Part shown: positions 34,324-42,599 of the stretch, piece by piece | How positions within the stretch are numbered: position 1 is the stretch's first letter | Layout: each line of letters starts with the position of its first letter | DNA from: Gemmatimonas phototrophica | GTDB lineage: Bacteria > Gemmatimonadota > Gemmatimonadetes > Gemmatimonadales > Gemmatimonadaceae | DNA: 64,000 nucleotides | Direction: 5' to 3' | Assembly (NCBI RefSeq): GCF_000695095.2 | Contig: NZ_CP011454.1 | Coordinates: forward strand, 682,001-746,000 | Program-made: the position numbers and the translations under genes | The notes under the pieces: model-generated | Databases searched by the model: none | What the model saw: the letters and a program-made list of their open reading frames with translations, nothing else | What the model was told of the DNA's origin: nothing

Positions 34324-34351
34324 CCCCCGTTTTAAGCCCCGCAGCCAGCGC

Positions 34352-35119
34352 TTAGACCTTGTGGTACATGAGTTTAGCCGCCTCGCGCCGGTCGGTGGCC
34401 ATGTAGATCTCAAAGTCACTGAAGAACGCCGGAGCTTCCTGCTGCAACACCCGCAGCACCATTACCGCGAGGCGACGGATCTCCACTTCCGCCCCTTCGC
34501 TGGAGCGCAGCTCCAGCAGCGTGCGCCACGCGCGTGCGTTGCCGGTCACCACGATCTTGGTTTCGGTGCTGTTGGGCAGCACGCCGCGCGCCGCTTCCCG
34601 CGCCATCTTGCGACGGTGCACCTTGTCATCCACCCAGGCGTAGCGCGTCATGAGAGAATCCACGAGCCCGATATAACTGTCGAGCGCCGAGGACACCTGA
34701 CTGGTCCACGCCTCTTCGAGCGGCGCGTCGCCAATGATGGCGGGCGGCATCACGAATTGCGCATCGCTTTCGTCCACGTAGCGCTGGGACAACTGCGAGT
34801 ACGCAAAGCCGGCGCGGTGACGGACCAACTCGTGCGTGAGCGAACGGCTCACCCCTTCCAGCAGCAAGGAAAAGTTGGCGTGCTCCAGCACACTGCCGTG
34901 TCCCTGTTTCTTGATGTTCTCGATGTACTCGCGCGTCGAGCGACCCGCCGGGTTCCGCTGGCTCATGTAGCACAGGCGGCCGGCAAACTCCGACAGTCGC
35001 TCGCCGTCGGTTGACTCGCCCATCCACTGCACCGGCATGTGGGCCGGCTCAGCAAACTGGGGGCGGGCAAGCACCGTGACCTTGGGTTCACGAAGAATGG
35101 CGGCAGCGGAGAGCGGCAT
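34352..35119 (-). CDS. thyX: Flavin-dependent thymidylate synthase
   Basis: Makes dTMP from dUMP with methylene-tetrahydrofolate, FAD and NADPH. It has 255 residues from ATG 35119 (a TTG 15 bases upstream is also in frame). The ThyX signature RHRAGFAYSQLSQRYVDES (from Arg 100) supplies the flavin and substrate contacts, and the His/Arg pair in EHANFSLLLEGVSRSLTHEL precedes it. The C-terminal TGNARAWRTLLELR segment is also typical. No thyA is visible. It is divergent from the MarR-type gene and ends in a terminator. Confidence 0.96.
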   Translation of the reverse strand: MPLSAAAILREPKVTVLARPQFAEPAHMPVQWMGESTDGERLSEFAGRLCYMSQRNPAGRSTREYIENIKKQGHGSVLEHANFSLLLEGVSRSLTHELVRHRAGFAYSQLSQRYVDESDAQFVMPPAIIGDAPLEEAWTSQVSSALDSYIGLVDSLMTRYAWVDDKVHRRKMAREAARGVLPNSTETKIVVTGNARAWRTLLELRSSEGAEVEIRRLAVMVLRVLQQEAPAFFSDFEIYMATDRREAAKLMYHKV

Positions 35120-35180
35120 CGAATGGGAGAGCAAGAGGGGTGGTATTGGGGCAGCCAGTGTCTCACGGCACCGCGCTGCG

Positions 35181-35188
35181 ACTATAGT
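35181..35188. promoter_or_regulatory. Possible shared -10 region between thyX and marR-like gene
   Basis: The palindrome ACTATAGT contains TATAGT on both strands and lies midway in the 127-base divergent intergenic region. It could serve as a -10 hexamer for either gene. I see no strong -35 hexamer at 17 bases on either side, so this is tentative. Confidence 0.3.
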
Positions 35189-35246
35189 TTAACCAGAGCT
35201 GGGGCCGCTGTCGGTCCCAGTCCGCATTTTCCCTCCGTTGCACCCC

Positions 35247-35732
35247 ATGTCCGACCGTCCAAGCTCCCGCTCAGTCCTGCAGGAGATCCAACAGACCCGC
35301 CCGTTCCGCTCCCGGGCGCAGGAGGCCACGATTGCCCTCATGCGCACCGCCTCGGTCATCTCCCGTCGGTATGCACGACTGGTTGAGCCCCACGGTATCA
35401 GTCTCGCCCAGTACAACGTGCTGCGCATTCTGCGAGGCGCCGGCCCCGATGGCTTGCCCACCCTGGCGATTCGCGACCGCATGATCGACGAGGGCTCCAC
35501 GGTCACCCGGCTGCTCGACAAGCTCGAACAGGCCGCCCTGGTGAGCCGCGACCGGAGCCGCCCCGACCGCCGTCAGGTGCTCTGTCGTATCACCCCAGCA
35601 GGCGAGCAGCTCCTGGCCCAACTGGACCCCGTCATGGACAGCGCCGACGTGACCTCAATGGCCGTGCTCGACGACGAACAGCTGGCGCGGTTCATTGACC
35701 TGCTGGCCACAGTCAGAACGGGCCAAGACTAG
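35247..35732 (+). CDS. MarR-family transcriptional regulator
   Basis: A 161-residue winged helix-turn-helix dimer. The core from about residue 50 (ISLAQYNVLRILRGAG, LAIRDRMIDEGSTVTRLLDKLEQAALVSRDRSRPDRRQVLCRITPAGEQLL) contains the recognition helix and the wing with the conserved D-R-R. Such regulators respond to small aromatic or oxidative signals. The divergent thyX is the nearest possible target, but self-regulation is equally likely. ATG 35247 is preferred over a TTG nine bases upstream. Confidence 0.92.
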   Translation: MSDRPSSRSVLQEIQQTRPFRSRAQEATIALMRTASVISRRYARLVEPHGISLAQYNVLRILRGAGPDGLPTLAIRDRMIDEGSTVTRLLDKLEQAALVSRDRSRPDRRQVLCRITPAGEQLLAQLDPVMDSADVTSMAVLDDEQLARFIDLLATVRTGQD

Positions 35733-35868
35733 AAACGCGTACAAGCGTTATGGGTCATGAGTCATCGGGTCACCGAGTGACGGCGGTGAAAACACGCCAA
35801 ACCGCGGTACCCGCAGTTACTCGGTGACCTGATAACCCATAACCCATGACGCCTTTACACGCCGTTTC
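35732..35868. repeat. GGGTCA-type inverted-repeat element between convergent genes
   Basis: The left arm (35732-35781) and right arm (35816-35868) are reverse complements over about 50 bases with a few mismatches, e.g. GGGTCACCGAGT against ACTCGGTGACCT. The left arm repeats GGGTCAnnGAGT twice. The 34-base loop has its own small stem (GGCG...CGCC). It exactly fills the gap between the marR-like and FAD-oxidase stop codons, touching both. Confidence 0.85.
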
Positions 35869-37507
35869 ACGTCTGCAGTCTGTATCGTCCCCAGTCTCGC
35901 GTCTTTTCGATCTGAGCCAGCAGTGCCGCCGCCTCGGCCGGTAGTGCCGGCGCCTCCGGGTCATGCCGAAGGACGTCAAAGGGCACGTCTCCCGGTCGCG
36001 CCACTTTGCAGCCGGGGTTGAGAACGCCGCTCGGGTCGGCGGCGTCCTTGATGTGCGCAAAGGCGCCCAGCGCCTCCAGTCCCCACACGCGCCCCAGGAG
36101 CGGCGCCCGCAGGCGGCCATCGCCATGCTCGCCGGCCAGCGTGCCGCCCAGCGAGGCCGTGAGCTCGCAGACGCTGTCCAGAATGCCCTGCACCCGGTCG
36201 CGCCAGCCGGGAGCCGTCGTGTCCACCAGCGGGTTCACATGGGCATGGGCATCACCGGCGTGTCCGAAAATCACCCCCAGGGTGCCAAACCGGTCGAGCG
36301 TGGCGCGCACGCCCCGCACGTAAGCCGGGAACTGCTCGGGAGGGACGCAGCCGTCTTCAATGAACTGCATGCTCCGCAGCCGCGGCGCCAGCTGCGACAG
36401 AATGGGGCTGGCCGCGTGGCGCAGTGCCCAGAGGCGATGCTCTTCGGCAGGATCTGCTGCCTGATGTATCTCTATAGCGCCATGTTGACGCCATAATCCA
36501 GCCAATTGCTGCAAACTCCCGCCGCACGTGGAAACGGTATCCCCTTCCACTTCGGCAATCAGCACCGCCTCCGCGCTGGCCGGCACTCCTGTGGGGCCGC
36601 CCCGCGACGCGACATCCAGAAACGTCCGGTCCAGCAACTCGCACGCCGTCGCGCCCGCGTCGGCGGCCAGCCCGGCGCACACGGTCGCGGCTTCCAGCGA
36701 CCCGAAAGTGGCCAGCACCGTGGCCGTGGCGCCGGCCACCGGGAGCAGCGCCACCTCCACCTCGGTGAACAGGGCCAGCGTCCCTTCGCTCCCCACCAGC
36801 ACATCCACCAGATGCCCGCCGGGCGACAGCGCCGCCGCCAACCCGTACCCCGACGATTCCTTGCGCACCCCCGCGTGCCGAAGCTGCGCCAGCGGCACCC
36901 CGCGCCCAATCTCCTCCATCGCCTGCACCAGCCGACGCACCGCTGGCAGCGCGGTTGGGAGCGGCCGCTCGCGGTGAATCCACGCGTCGGTGCCGTCGTC
37001 AAATACACAGCGCACCCCCAGCACCCACGGGCGGGTGGCTCCAAAGCGCAGCGTGCGCGCCCCCGCCGCATTGGCCCCCACCATGCCGCCCAGCGTGCAG
37101 AACGCCCCGCTGGAAGGGTCCACCGGAAAGCGGAGCCCCACGGCGCGCGCCGCCGCATCCAGCGCGCCACGCAACACCCCCGTACCGGCCACCACCCGCC
37201 GAGCCTCGAGCTGCACCGGTCCCAGGCCGTTGAGTCGCGACAGATCTACCACGACACCCGGACCCACCGCGCCCGCCGCCATCCCGCTCCCGGAGCCGCG
37301 CGGAATGAGCGCCGCCCCCGTGCGCTTGGCCCACCGCGCCAACGCCGCCACATCCTCCGTACTCGCCGGTACCGCCACCGCCGCCGGCAGACAGCGCGCG
37401 ATACCCGCCCCTTCGGCGTACAACGCCCGCGCCATCAGGTCGGTACGGAAGACGCCACCAAAGTCGGTCGGCCGATCGGCCGCATGCAAGGCAGAGAAAT
37501 CAGTCAC
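35867..37507 (-). CDS. FAD-linked oxidase (GlcD/D-lactate dehydrogenase-like)
   Basis: A 546-residue flavoprotein that oxidises a 2-hydroxy acid such as glycolate or D-lactate. The PCMH-type FAD domain shows IPRGSGSGMAAGAVG (about 90-105) and the GGMVGANAAGARTLRFG segment. The C-terminal FAD-oxidase domain ends with the HVNPL and GEHGDGRLRAPLL motifs, whose His residues bind metal or substrate. GTG 37507 is preceded by GAGAGG at good spacing, so I prefer it to the TTG at 37576. It lacks a fused iron-sulfur domain, so an electron-accepting partner must be encoded elsewhere. It is divergent from the squalene/phytoene synthase gene. Confidence 0.87.
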   Translation of the reverse strand: MTDFSALHAADRPTDFGGVFRTDLMARALYAEGAGIARCLPAAVAVPASTEDVAALARWAKRTGAALIPRGSGSGMAAGAVGPGVVVDLSRLNGLGPVQLEARRVVAGTGVLRGALDAAARAVGLRFPVDPSSGAFCTLGGMVGANAAGARTLRFGATRPWVLGVRCVFDDGTDAWIHRERPLPTALPAVRRLVQAMEEIGRGVPLAQLRHAGVRKESSGYGLAAALSPGGHLVDVLVGSEGTLALFTEVEVALLPVAGATATVLATFGSLEAATVCAGLAADAGATACELLDRTFLDVASRGGPTGVPASAEAVLIAEVEGDTVSTCGGSLQQLAGLWRQHGAIEIHQAADPAEEHRLWALRHAASPILSQLAPRLRSMQFIEDGCVPPEQFPAYVRGVRATLDRFGTLGVIFGHAGDAHAHVNPLVDTTAPGWRDRVQGILDSVCELTASLGGTLAGEHGDGRLRAPLLGRVWGLEALGAFAHIKDAADPSGVLNPGCKVARPGDVPFDVLRHDPEAPALPAEAAALLAQIEKTRDWGRYRLQT

Positions 37508-37645
37508 TCGCGCAACCTCTCGCCGCCCACGAGTCGCGGCAAGGTCCCTGGTCGATTGCCCGTCCAACTCCGTCAATCACAAGCATTCTCATCCGTGAGT
37601 CCGAACTCGGTGACGCAATCGCCCTCCTCGCGTATCTTCTCCGGT

Positions 37646-38707
37646 ATGAGCCTGCCTGCCCCCGTTTACGACGCCCTGTCCCGCCGCGACGCGGCGCGCT
37701 TCTGCGAGGCGATCCTGCCCGCCGTCTCGCGCACCTTCGCCTTGGGCATCAAGGTGCTGCCGGGTGATTTGGGGCAGGCCGTGCTCGACGCGTATCTGCT
37801 CTGCCGCATTGCCGATACCGTGGAAGACGCCCCCGGCATTGATCCGCAGGTGAAAGCGGCGCTCTTCGACGATTTTCTCGCCGCGTTCGACGATCCCACC
37901 GCGCTGGCCCGCTTCAACGAGGGCGTGCAATTGCTCACGGGCGACGAGGCGCATCTCACCCTCACGCAAAACACGCCGCTGGTCTTTGCGCACTTTCAGC
38001 AGCTGCCGCCCAATACGCAGGCGCTGGTGAGAAAGTGGGTGGCCGAGATGGCGGTGGGGATGCGCAAGTTCGTGCTGCTGTACCCCAATGGCATCCGCAT
38101 TCAGACCATCGACGAGTACAAGGAGTACTGCTACTACGTCGCCGGCACTGTGGGGTACATGCTCACCGATCTGTGGCACGAGCATTCGCCCAGTATTGGC
38201 TCCAAGCGCTACGAAATTTTGCGCGAGCGGTGCCGTGCCTTTGCCGAAGCGTTGCAAACGGTGAACATCCTCAAGGATGTGGCCATCGATGCGGAGAAGG
38301 AGAACTCGGTGTACGTGCCCGAAGAGCTCCTGCGCGCGCACGGCAGCTCACAGAGCAGCATTCTGGCCCCCGAGCTCATCGCCAGAAACCGCGAAGCGCT
38401 CTCGCAGCTCATCAAGCTGGCCTGGCATGATCTCGAAGAAGCGCTGGTGTATCTGCTCGACATTCCGCGGCGCGCCGTGAGCATCCGCCTCTTCTGCATT
38501 CTGCCGCTGCTCCTGGCCTACGCCACACTGCGCGACCTGGTCAAAAGCAACGCCATGCTCACCCCTGGCGGCAGTGTGAAAATCACACGCCGCGAAGTGA
38601 AGAGCCTGCTCATGACCGGCAGCATGCTGGTCATGAGCAACGCGGGGGTACGGTGGCTGGTCGCGCGCGTACGCCGCCGCAGCTTCGAGTTGGCGTTCGC
38701 GGGCTGA
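37646..38707 (+). CDS. Squalene/phytoene synthase family protein
   Basis: Head-to-head prenyl transferase of 353 residues. Both Asp-rich motifs are present: LLCRIADTVED (about 53-63) and NILKDVAID (near 205-213). With SRTFALGIKVLPG and EYCYYVAGTVGYMLTDLW these fit the squalene-synthase-like branch (farnesyl diphosphate to squalene) slightly better than phytoene synthase. There is a hydrophobic segment near residue 275 and a basic C-terminus, so membrane association is likely. No other isoprenoid gene is adjacent. ATG 37646 is the first good start; a much longer upstream reading overlaps the divergent oxidase. Confidence 0.88.
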   Translation: MSLPAPVYDALSRRDAARFCEAILPAVSRTFALGIKVLPGDLGQAVLDAYLLCRIADTVEDAPGIDPQVKAALFDDFLAAFDDPTALARFNEGVQLLTGDEAHLTLTQNTPLVFAHFQQLPPNTQALVRKWVAEMAVGMRKFVLLYPNGIRIQTIDEYKEYCYYVAGTVGYMLTDLWHEHSPSIGSKRYEILRERCRAFAEALQTVNILKDVAIDAEKENSVYVPEELLRAHGSSQSSILAPELIARNREALSQLIKLAWHDLEEALVYLLDIPRRAVSIRLFCILPLLLAYATLRDLVKSNAMLTPGGSVKITRREVKSLLMTGSMLVMSNAGVRWLVARVRRRSFELAFAG

Positions 38708-38721
38708 ACGTCCCGCCCGGG

Positions 38722-39549
38722 TTACAGGCTCCCCGACCCACCCTTGAGCATGCGATCCAGTAAACTGGGCGACTGCTCCAGTCGCCCCTGCTGCGCTTCG
38801 TCCAGCAGATACTCCACGCGCTGTTGCACACGCCCCACCATGAGCCGGAACTGCTTGGTGAGCATGCGCCACGAAAACCACGTGACGCCCGCCGAGATCG
38901 TACCCAGCAGCGCCAGCACCACCGCGGCCACCTGCGGCACCACCAGCGATAGAAATACCAACGGCAGCGCGGCGATGAACATGATGAGCAGCATGCCGGC
39001 CGCGGTGCCAATGGTGGCGTTGCGCACCGAGCGACGGGCACCATCCACCACGGCATCAAAGCGCAACACCGAGCGCGTGTCGTCCACCTTGGTGGCACTG
39101 ATCACCAGCTGATCGAGTCGCACCAGATCAAAGCGCCGGCCGCCGGAGCCCAGCGACCGAAAGAAGTTTCCCAACGGATCACGCCGCGGTTCCCATACCA
39201 TGCGATCACTCGTGCGGCGGACCGCCACCATGAATTCGCCGCGCGGCAGAAATGCCTCGAGGTTCCGCAGCAACTGCTCCGGCGTACCGGTTACCGTGCG
39301 CTGCGCACTCACAACGGATGGTCCGAGCGAGGACAAAATCGCCCCGCTGCTCTCGGGCGCCAGCGACACCTGGGCGCGCTCCTCGGCGATGGCCTGACGC
39401 ACATGATTCACATCGAGCCCAACCTCCTTGGCAATCTCCACCAGCCGCGCTTCGCTGATGGTGTCGCCCGGCTCGGTGGTGGAGCTGCTCTGCAACTCCG
39501 ACGCGCGCGCCAGGACCCGCTCAAGGGACGTGCGGGGAAGTTCACTCAT
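38722..39549 (-). CDS. Membrane protein of unknown function with N-terminal helical domain
   Basis: A 275-residue protein from ATG 39549. Residues 25-60 (ISEARLVEIAKEVGLDVNHVRQAI) look like a small helical or DNA-binding-like bundle. The middle is beta-rich (MVWEPRRDPLGNFFRSLG). Two hydrophobic helices follow (about 178-205 and 208-225), then a charged helical C-terminus. This suggests a cytoplasmic sensor or scaffold tethered to the inner membrane. I do not recognise a named family. It is convergent with the squalene synthase gene and 22 bases downstream of the next gene, with which it may be transcribed. Confidence 0.65.
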   Translation of the reverse strand: MSELPRTSLERVLARASELQSSSTTEPGDTISEARLVEIAKEVGLDVNHVRQAIAEERAQVSLAPESSGAILSSLGPSVVSAQRTVTGTPEQLLRNLEAFLPRGEFMVAVRRTSDRMVWEPRRDPLGNFFRSLGSGGRRFDLVRLDQLVISATKVDDTRSVLRFDAVVDGARRSVRNATIGTAAGMLLIMFIAALPLVFLSLVVPQVAAVVLALLGTISAGVTWFSWRMLTKQFRLMVGRVQQRVEYLLDEAQQGRLEQSPSLLDRMLKGGSGSL

Positions 39550-39571
39550 TGGGTACGCTCGTGGGCCACGT

Positions 39572-40687
39572 TCATATGCCACTCAGGACGATATCGATTT
39601 GCCGCACCAGCGCATCGCGAATGATGGGCGGCAGTGCAAACGTCTTGTCAAAGGCGGCTGCCACCGACCCGGTGACGCGCTGGCCAGCCTGGGCGAGATA
39701 ATAGCTGTGATACGCCGACACGAGCTCCGGCGCGAGACGCGCCAGCAGAACAGCGCCCGCCTGCACCTGCGCCGCTGAGACATAGCGATCGGCCACGCCG
39801 GTGCGCTGCTCGGCCGGCGTCGTGTTGTCGCTCACGACCGGACCAGCCAACGCGCCGGTGACTTCGTGCGCCAGCACCAGCAACGCCTGCGCCGCATCGG
39901 CGGGGCGCGCCGGGTAGGTGACCGCCACCATGGTGCGCCCGGTATACCCCGGCCCGGTGCGCCCCTCACCGCCAATAGGAAGCGACAGCACCAGGTCGCC
40001 CTGCCGCTGCGACGTATTGTTCAGGAAGCGCTCAAATTTGGTGCGATACACCTGCTGCCAGAGGCTATCCACTGCGGTAATGGTGGCTGCACGCTCGCGC
40101 AGCAGTCGCTGGTGCTCCGGGAGAAAGAAGCGCGTGGCTTCGTCCTGCACGCCGGAAAGAAACAACCGCAGCCACTCCCGATCGGCCGCCGTCGTGAACA
40201 CCGAGGCAAACTGCTGCATGCGTATGGCCGCTTCCCGGGTGGGCGCCCGCCGTGGGTCACCGGCCAGCTGCAGAAACTGTTCAGCGCTGGCCCGGAGCTC
40301 CTCCCAATTGGCGTACCCGAACGGCAGAAACTGCGCGTTCAGATAGCCGTTGCGGCGCAGTCCCTTGATGAGCGTCTCCCGATTGCCATCGAGCGCCGTG
40401 AGCAGGTTGCGCTGATTCTTGAGGACCGTGATGGAATCACGATATCCGCGACGGTACAGCGGTACCGTGGCCGAGTCGTCACTGAGCATGGCAAACGCGT
40501 GCAGCCACAAGTCTACGTGCGGCACGGTGCGCACCGGCCAGCGGAGCGGCGGCTGAGCGGTGCCGAGCGTGGGGTCGGCGGCGTCGGCTATCGGAGCGGC
40601 CGCCGGGGTAGCCGTTGCGGCGGGCCCGGCGGAGGCGCAGCCGAGGAACAGGCTGGCGCTCAGGCAAAGAAGCAAACGGAATCGCAT
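39572..40687 (-). CDS. Predicted lipoprotein of unknown function
   Basis: A 371-residue protein. From ATG 40687 the leader MRFRLLLCLSASLFLGCAS ends in a lipobox (LFLGC), so lipidation is likely. An Ala/Pro-rich linker leads to a mostly helical domain with YRRGYRDSITVLKNQRN and an AHEVTGALAG segment. That His-Glu pair resembles a metalloprotease helix but lacks the second His (HExxH), so I would not call it a protease. Export to the periplasm seems secure; function unknown. Confidence 0.7.
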   Translation of the reverse strand: MRFRLLLCLSASLFLGCASAGPAATATPAAAPIADAADPTLGTAQPPLRWPVRTVPHVDLWLHAFAMLSDDSATVPLYRRGYRDSITVLKNQRNLLTALDGNRETLIKGLRRNGYLNAQFLPFGYANWEELRASAEQFLQLAGDPRRAPTREAAIRMQQFASVFTTAADREWLRLFLSGVQDEATRFFLPEHQRLLRERAATITAVDSLWQQVYRTKFERFLNNTSQRQGDLVLSLPIGGEGRTGPGYTGRTMVAVTYPARPADAAQALLVLAHEVTGALAGPVVSDNTTPAEQRTGVADRYVSAAQVQAGAVLLARLAPELVSAYHSYYLAQAGQRVTGSVAAAFDKTFALPPIIRDALVRQIDIVLSGI

Positions 40688-41124
40688 CCTCTCAATACAC
40701 ACAGAGAGGGGTTCCGGATTCAAGACGGCAGAGCGCAGCGATAAGGAGCAGGCCTCGTTTTGCAGTCCCTGCGAGTCTTGCCATCATCACCAGTGACGGG
40801 GGAGGCACCGCTCAAAGACCTTACGGGGACTGTCCCGTGGATTCGGACAGGGCGTCCGACGAGGACTGCGACGGCGCAGGCGACGGCGAACGCCCGCCTC
40901 CTCAAGATCACCAAGAAAAATGCACTGCATGGCCGGAGCGGTACGGCACCTGAAGAATGCCGGGGCCAGTCCTCGTTTGGACGCCCTCGCCGCCCAGACG
41001 GAGCAGTCCTCGCAATGCAGTTCCAATCCAAGTGCCGACATCACCCATCCCGCGGTAAGCACCGCGGTACTGCCGTAGCAGACGGAAACAGCCGAACCTG
41101 ACGTCGCAAACGGTCTAAATGGTC
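40688..41124. other. Intergenic region, no gene seen
   Basis: 437 bases between two minus-strand genes. An open frame from 41440 down to 40787 spans it but overlaps the zinc-ribbon gene in another frame and has no coding character. It contains an imperfect 20-base inverted repeat (40849-40868 and 40967-40987) and a small palindrome CCGCGGTAAGCACCGCGG near 41050. It should carry the promoter of the lipoprotein gene. Confidence 0.45.
40849..40987. repeat. Imperfect inverted repeat, 20-bp arms 98 bases apart
   Basis: AGGGCGTCCGACGAGGACTG (40849-40868) is the reverse complement of 40967-40987 apart from one inserted base and one change. It lies upstream of the lipoprotein gene. It may fold into a long-range stem in a transcript or be a remnant of a duplication. 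Confidence 0.55.
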
Positions 41125-41745
41125 CTACCCGCTCCGCCCGCAGGTCACGCAGAACTTCCAGTGCGCTTCGAGCTCGGTGCTGCAGGCCGGACACTGCCGC
41201 TTGGTCTGATCCATGCCGCAATGCGGGCAGAAGGTCACCTTGCGACCTTCGGGGAGCCGGTTGTCGCAAAAGCGGCAGCAGGGCTTGGTGCTCTTGACTG
41301 GCGCCGACGGCGTGGCCGCGGCGGACGGGGCCGGAAAGAGGTCGTGTTCGTCGCTGGGGCGCGGCGCGGGGATGGTCACGGAGGCGCCACTGCCGGAGGG
41401 GTTGCCAGCCTGGGTGAGCTGCAGTGTGCTCGTGGCCCACGACCGGACCATAGCCATGGTGGGCGACGGAAACGCCAGCGCCTGCCGGCAGGCGTTCTGG
41501 AGCTCCGGATCGGTCAACAGGTAGCCACGCTCACCGGCAATGAGGCGCAGCAACGCCGACTCAAACGCATCGGCGCCACCGTTGGCCATCTCGCGGCGCA
41601 CATCACGGAAGGGGAGCAGCCGCTCCTCAAGGTCGCTGAGGGTAAACCCCTGCGCCAACAGTTGCGGGTACTGCGTACGAATCGTGCGCGACAGCCGGAA
41701 CGCCAGACGATCGAGGTCGTCGAGAGAGCGTGCGACGACGGTCAC
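41125..41745 (-). CDS. Double zinc-ribbon protein
   Basis: A 206-residue cytoplasmic protein. The N-terminal 120 residues are helical (RSLDDLDRLAFRLSRTIRTQYPQLL). A Pro/Ala/Ser linker leads to a C-terminal pair of zinc ribbons with CRFC...CPHC and CPAC...CVTC, DZANK-like. The GTG start at 41745 overlaps the stop of the upstream small membrane protein (GTGA). It probably binds protein or nucleic acid; no specific function can be named. Confidence 0.72.
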   Translation of the reverse strand: MTVVARSLDDLDRLAFRLSRTIRTQYPQLLAQGFTLSDLEERLLPFRDVRREMANGGADAFESALLRLIAGERGYLLTDPELQNACRQALAFPSPTMAMVRSWATSTLQLTQAGNPSGSGASVTIPAPRPSDEHDLFPAPSAAATPSAPVKSTKPCCRFCDNRLPEGRKVTFCPHCGMDQTKRQCPACSTELEAHWKFCVTCGRSG

Positions 41746-41924
41746 TTGGAGTCGCCCGTCCCGTACCGGGTATCAACGTCGTTCCCCATACGCTCACGCG
41801 TCTCGCCGCCGATACGCTCAATGACGCGTTCGGCGACGTTCTTTTCGTGCTGTTGCGCATCCTTCCAGCCGTAGCCGTAACCGATGGCCAGACCTACCAG
41901 AAGAGCGAGAAAGAACTTGAACAT
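41742..41924 (-). CDS. Small single-pass membrane protein
   Basis: A 60-residue protein from ATG 41924: one hydrophobic helix (about 3-20, FFLALLVGLAIGYGYGW) and a charged, helical tail, similar in build to YtxH-like small proteins. It is translationally coupled to the downstream zinc-ribbon gene and lies about 50 bases after rnhA, so it belongs to the same minus-strand run. Confidence 0.6.
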   Translation of the reverse strand: MFKFFLALLVGLAIGYGYGWKDAQQHEKNVAERVIERIGGETRERMGNDVDTRYGTGDSK

Positions 41925-41972
41925 GGGCACCCAGGGTGACCCCAGCGCCCCTGCGCCGGGAGAATACTCACC

Positions 41973-42599
41973 TCAAGGACGCGCCGCCGAACTGGACGGT
42001 AACGGCGGAGCGGGAACAAACCGTTCCGCCACGGGAAAGGGGGACAGCGCCTGTGAGCGGGTTTTGGGCCCCTGCGCGGCCAGCCATTCCTCAAACTGCG
42101 ACGGCACCAGCCCTTCCGACGCATTCTGTTCGGCGGCGGCGCGCGTGGCGAGGTGATTGGCGTATTCGTTCTGCGGGTGTCCGGCATGCCCCTTCACCCA
42201 GCACCACTGCGACTCGTGCAGCGCAATGGACGCCACGGCTTCCTGCCACAGTTCGACGTTCTCCACCGCCCCGTCTTTCCGGCGCCAGCCGCGGGCCATC
42301 CAGCCCTTCACCCAACTGGTCATGCCGTCCACGATGTAGCGCGAGTCGGTTGTGAACTGCACCGAGAGCCGGTTCCCCTTTCGCGACATGGCGGCGTAGC
42401 TGTCGATCACCGACCGCAAGGCCATGCGGTTGTTGGTGGTATCCGGCTCGGACGCCCAGAGGTCAAACCGGGAGACGGACCCGTCGGCCTTCCGGAACTC
42501 GATCAGCGCCCCCAGCCCCCCCGGCGTTGCTCCGCTCTTGCCATTCCCCAGACACGACTCGTCGGCGTATACGGCCACCAACGGGTAGCGGGCGCTCAT
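41973..42599 (-). CDS. Ribonuclease HI-like protein, two catalytic acids replaced
   Basis: A 208-residue RNase HI homologue with a 50-residue C-terminal extension. The fold is clear from YADESCLGNG, TTNNRMA, TTDSRYIVDGMTSWVKGW and WCWVKGHAGHPQNEYANHLA. Aligned by eye with E. coli RNase HI, Asp10 and Asp70 are kept (Asp 12, Asp 85) and so is His124 (His 138). However, Glu48 is Ala 60 and Asp134 is Asn 148, so two of the four DEDD carboxylates are lost. Activity may be weak, Mn-dependent or absent. It overlaps the stop of the small upstream gene. Confidence 0.88.
   Translation of the reverse strand: MSARYPLVAVYADESCLGNGKSGATPGGLGALIEFRKADGSVSRFDLWASEPDTTNNRMALRSVIDSYAAMSRKGNRLSVQFTTDSRYIVDGMTSWVKGWMARGWRRKDGAVENVELWQEAVASIALHESQWCWVKGHAGHPQNEYANHLATRAAAEQNASEGLVPSQFEEWLAAQGPKTRSQALSPFPVAERFVPAPPLPSSSAARP

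Noticed and set aside
35732-35868. Integron attC site
   Set aside because: The outer ends lack the RYYYAAC / GTTRRRY core pair, and no integrase or cassette array is present.
36506-37645. Upstream extension of the squalene synthase frame to 733 residues
   Set aside because: The extension is entirely antisense to the FAD-linked oxidase; the real start is ATG 37646 with a normal family length.
39572-40687. Zinc protease, from an AHEVTGALAG segment
   Set aside because: The motif lacks the second His of HExxH and no third ligand motif is seen.
40787-41440. Gene filling the 40688-41124 gap
   Set aside because: The frame mostly overlaps the zinc-ribbon gene in another phase and its amino-acid make-up is non-coding.
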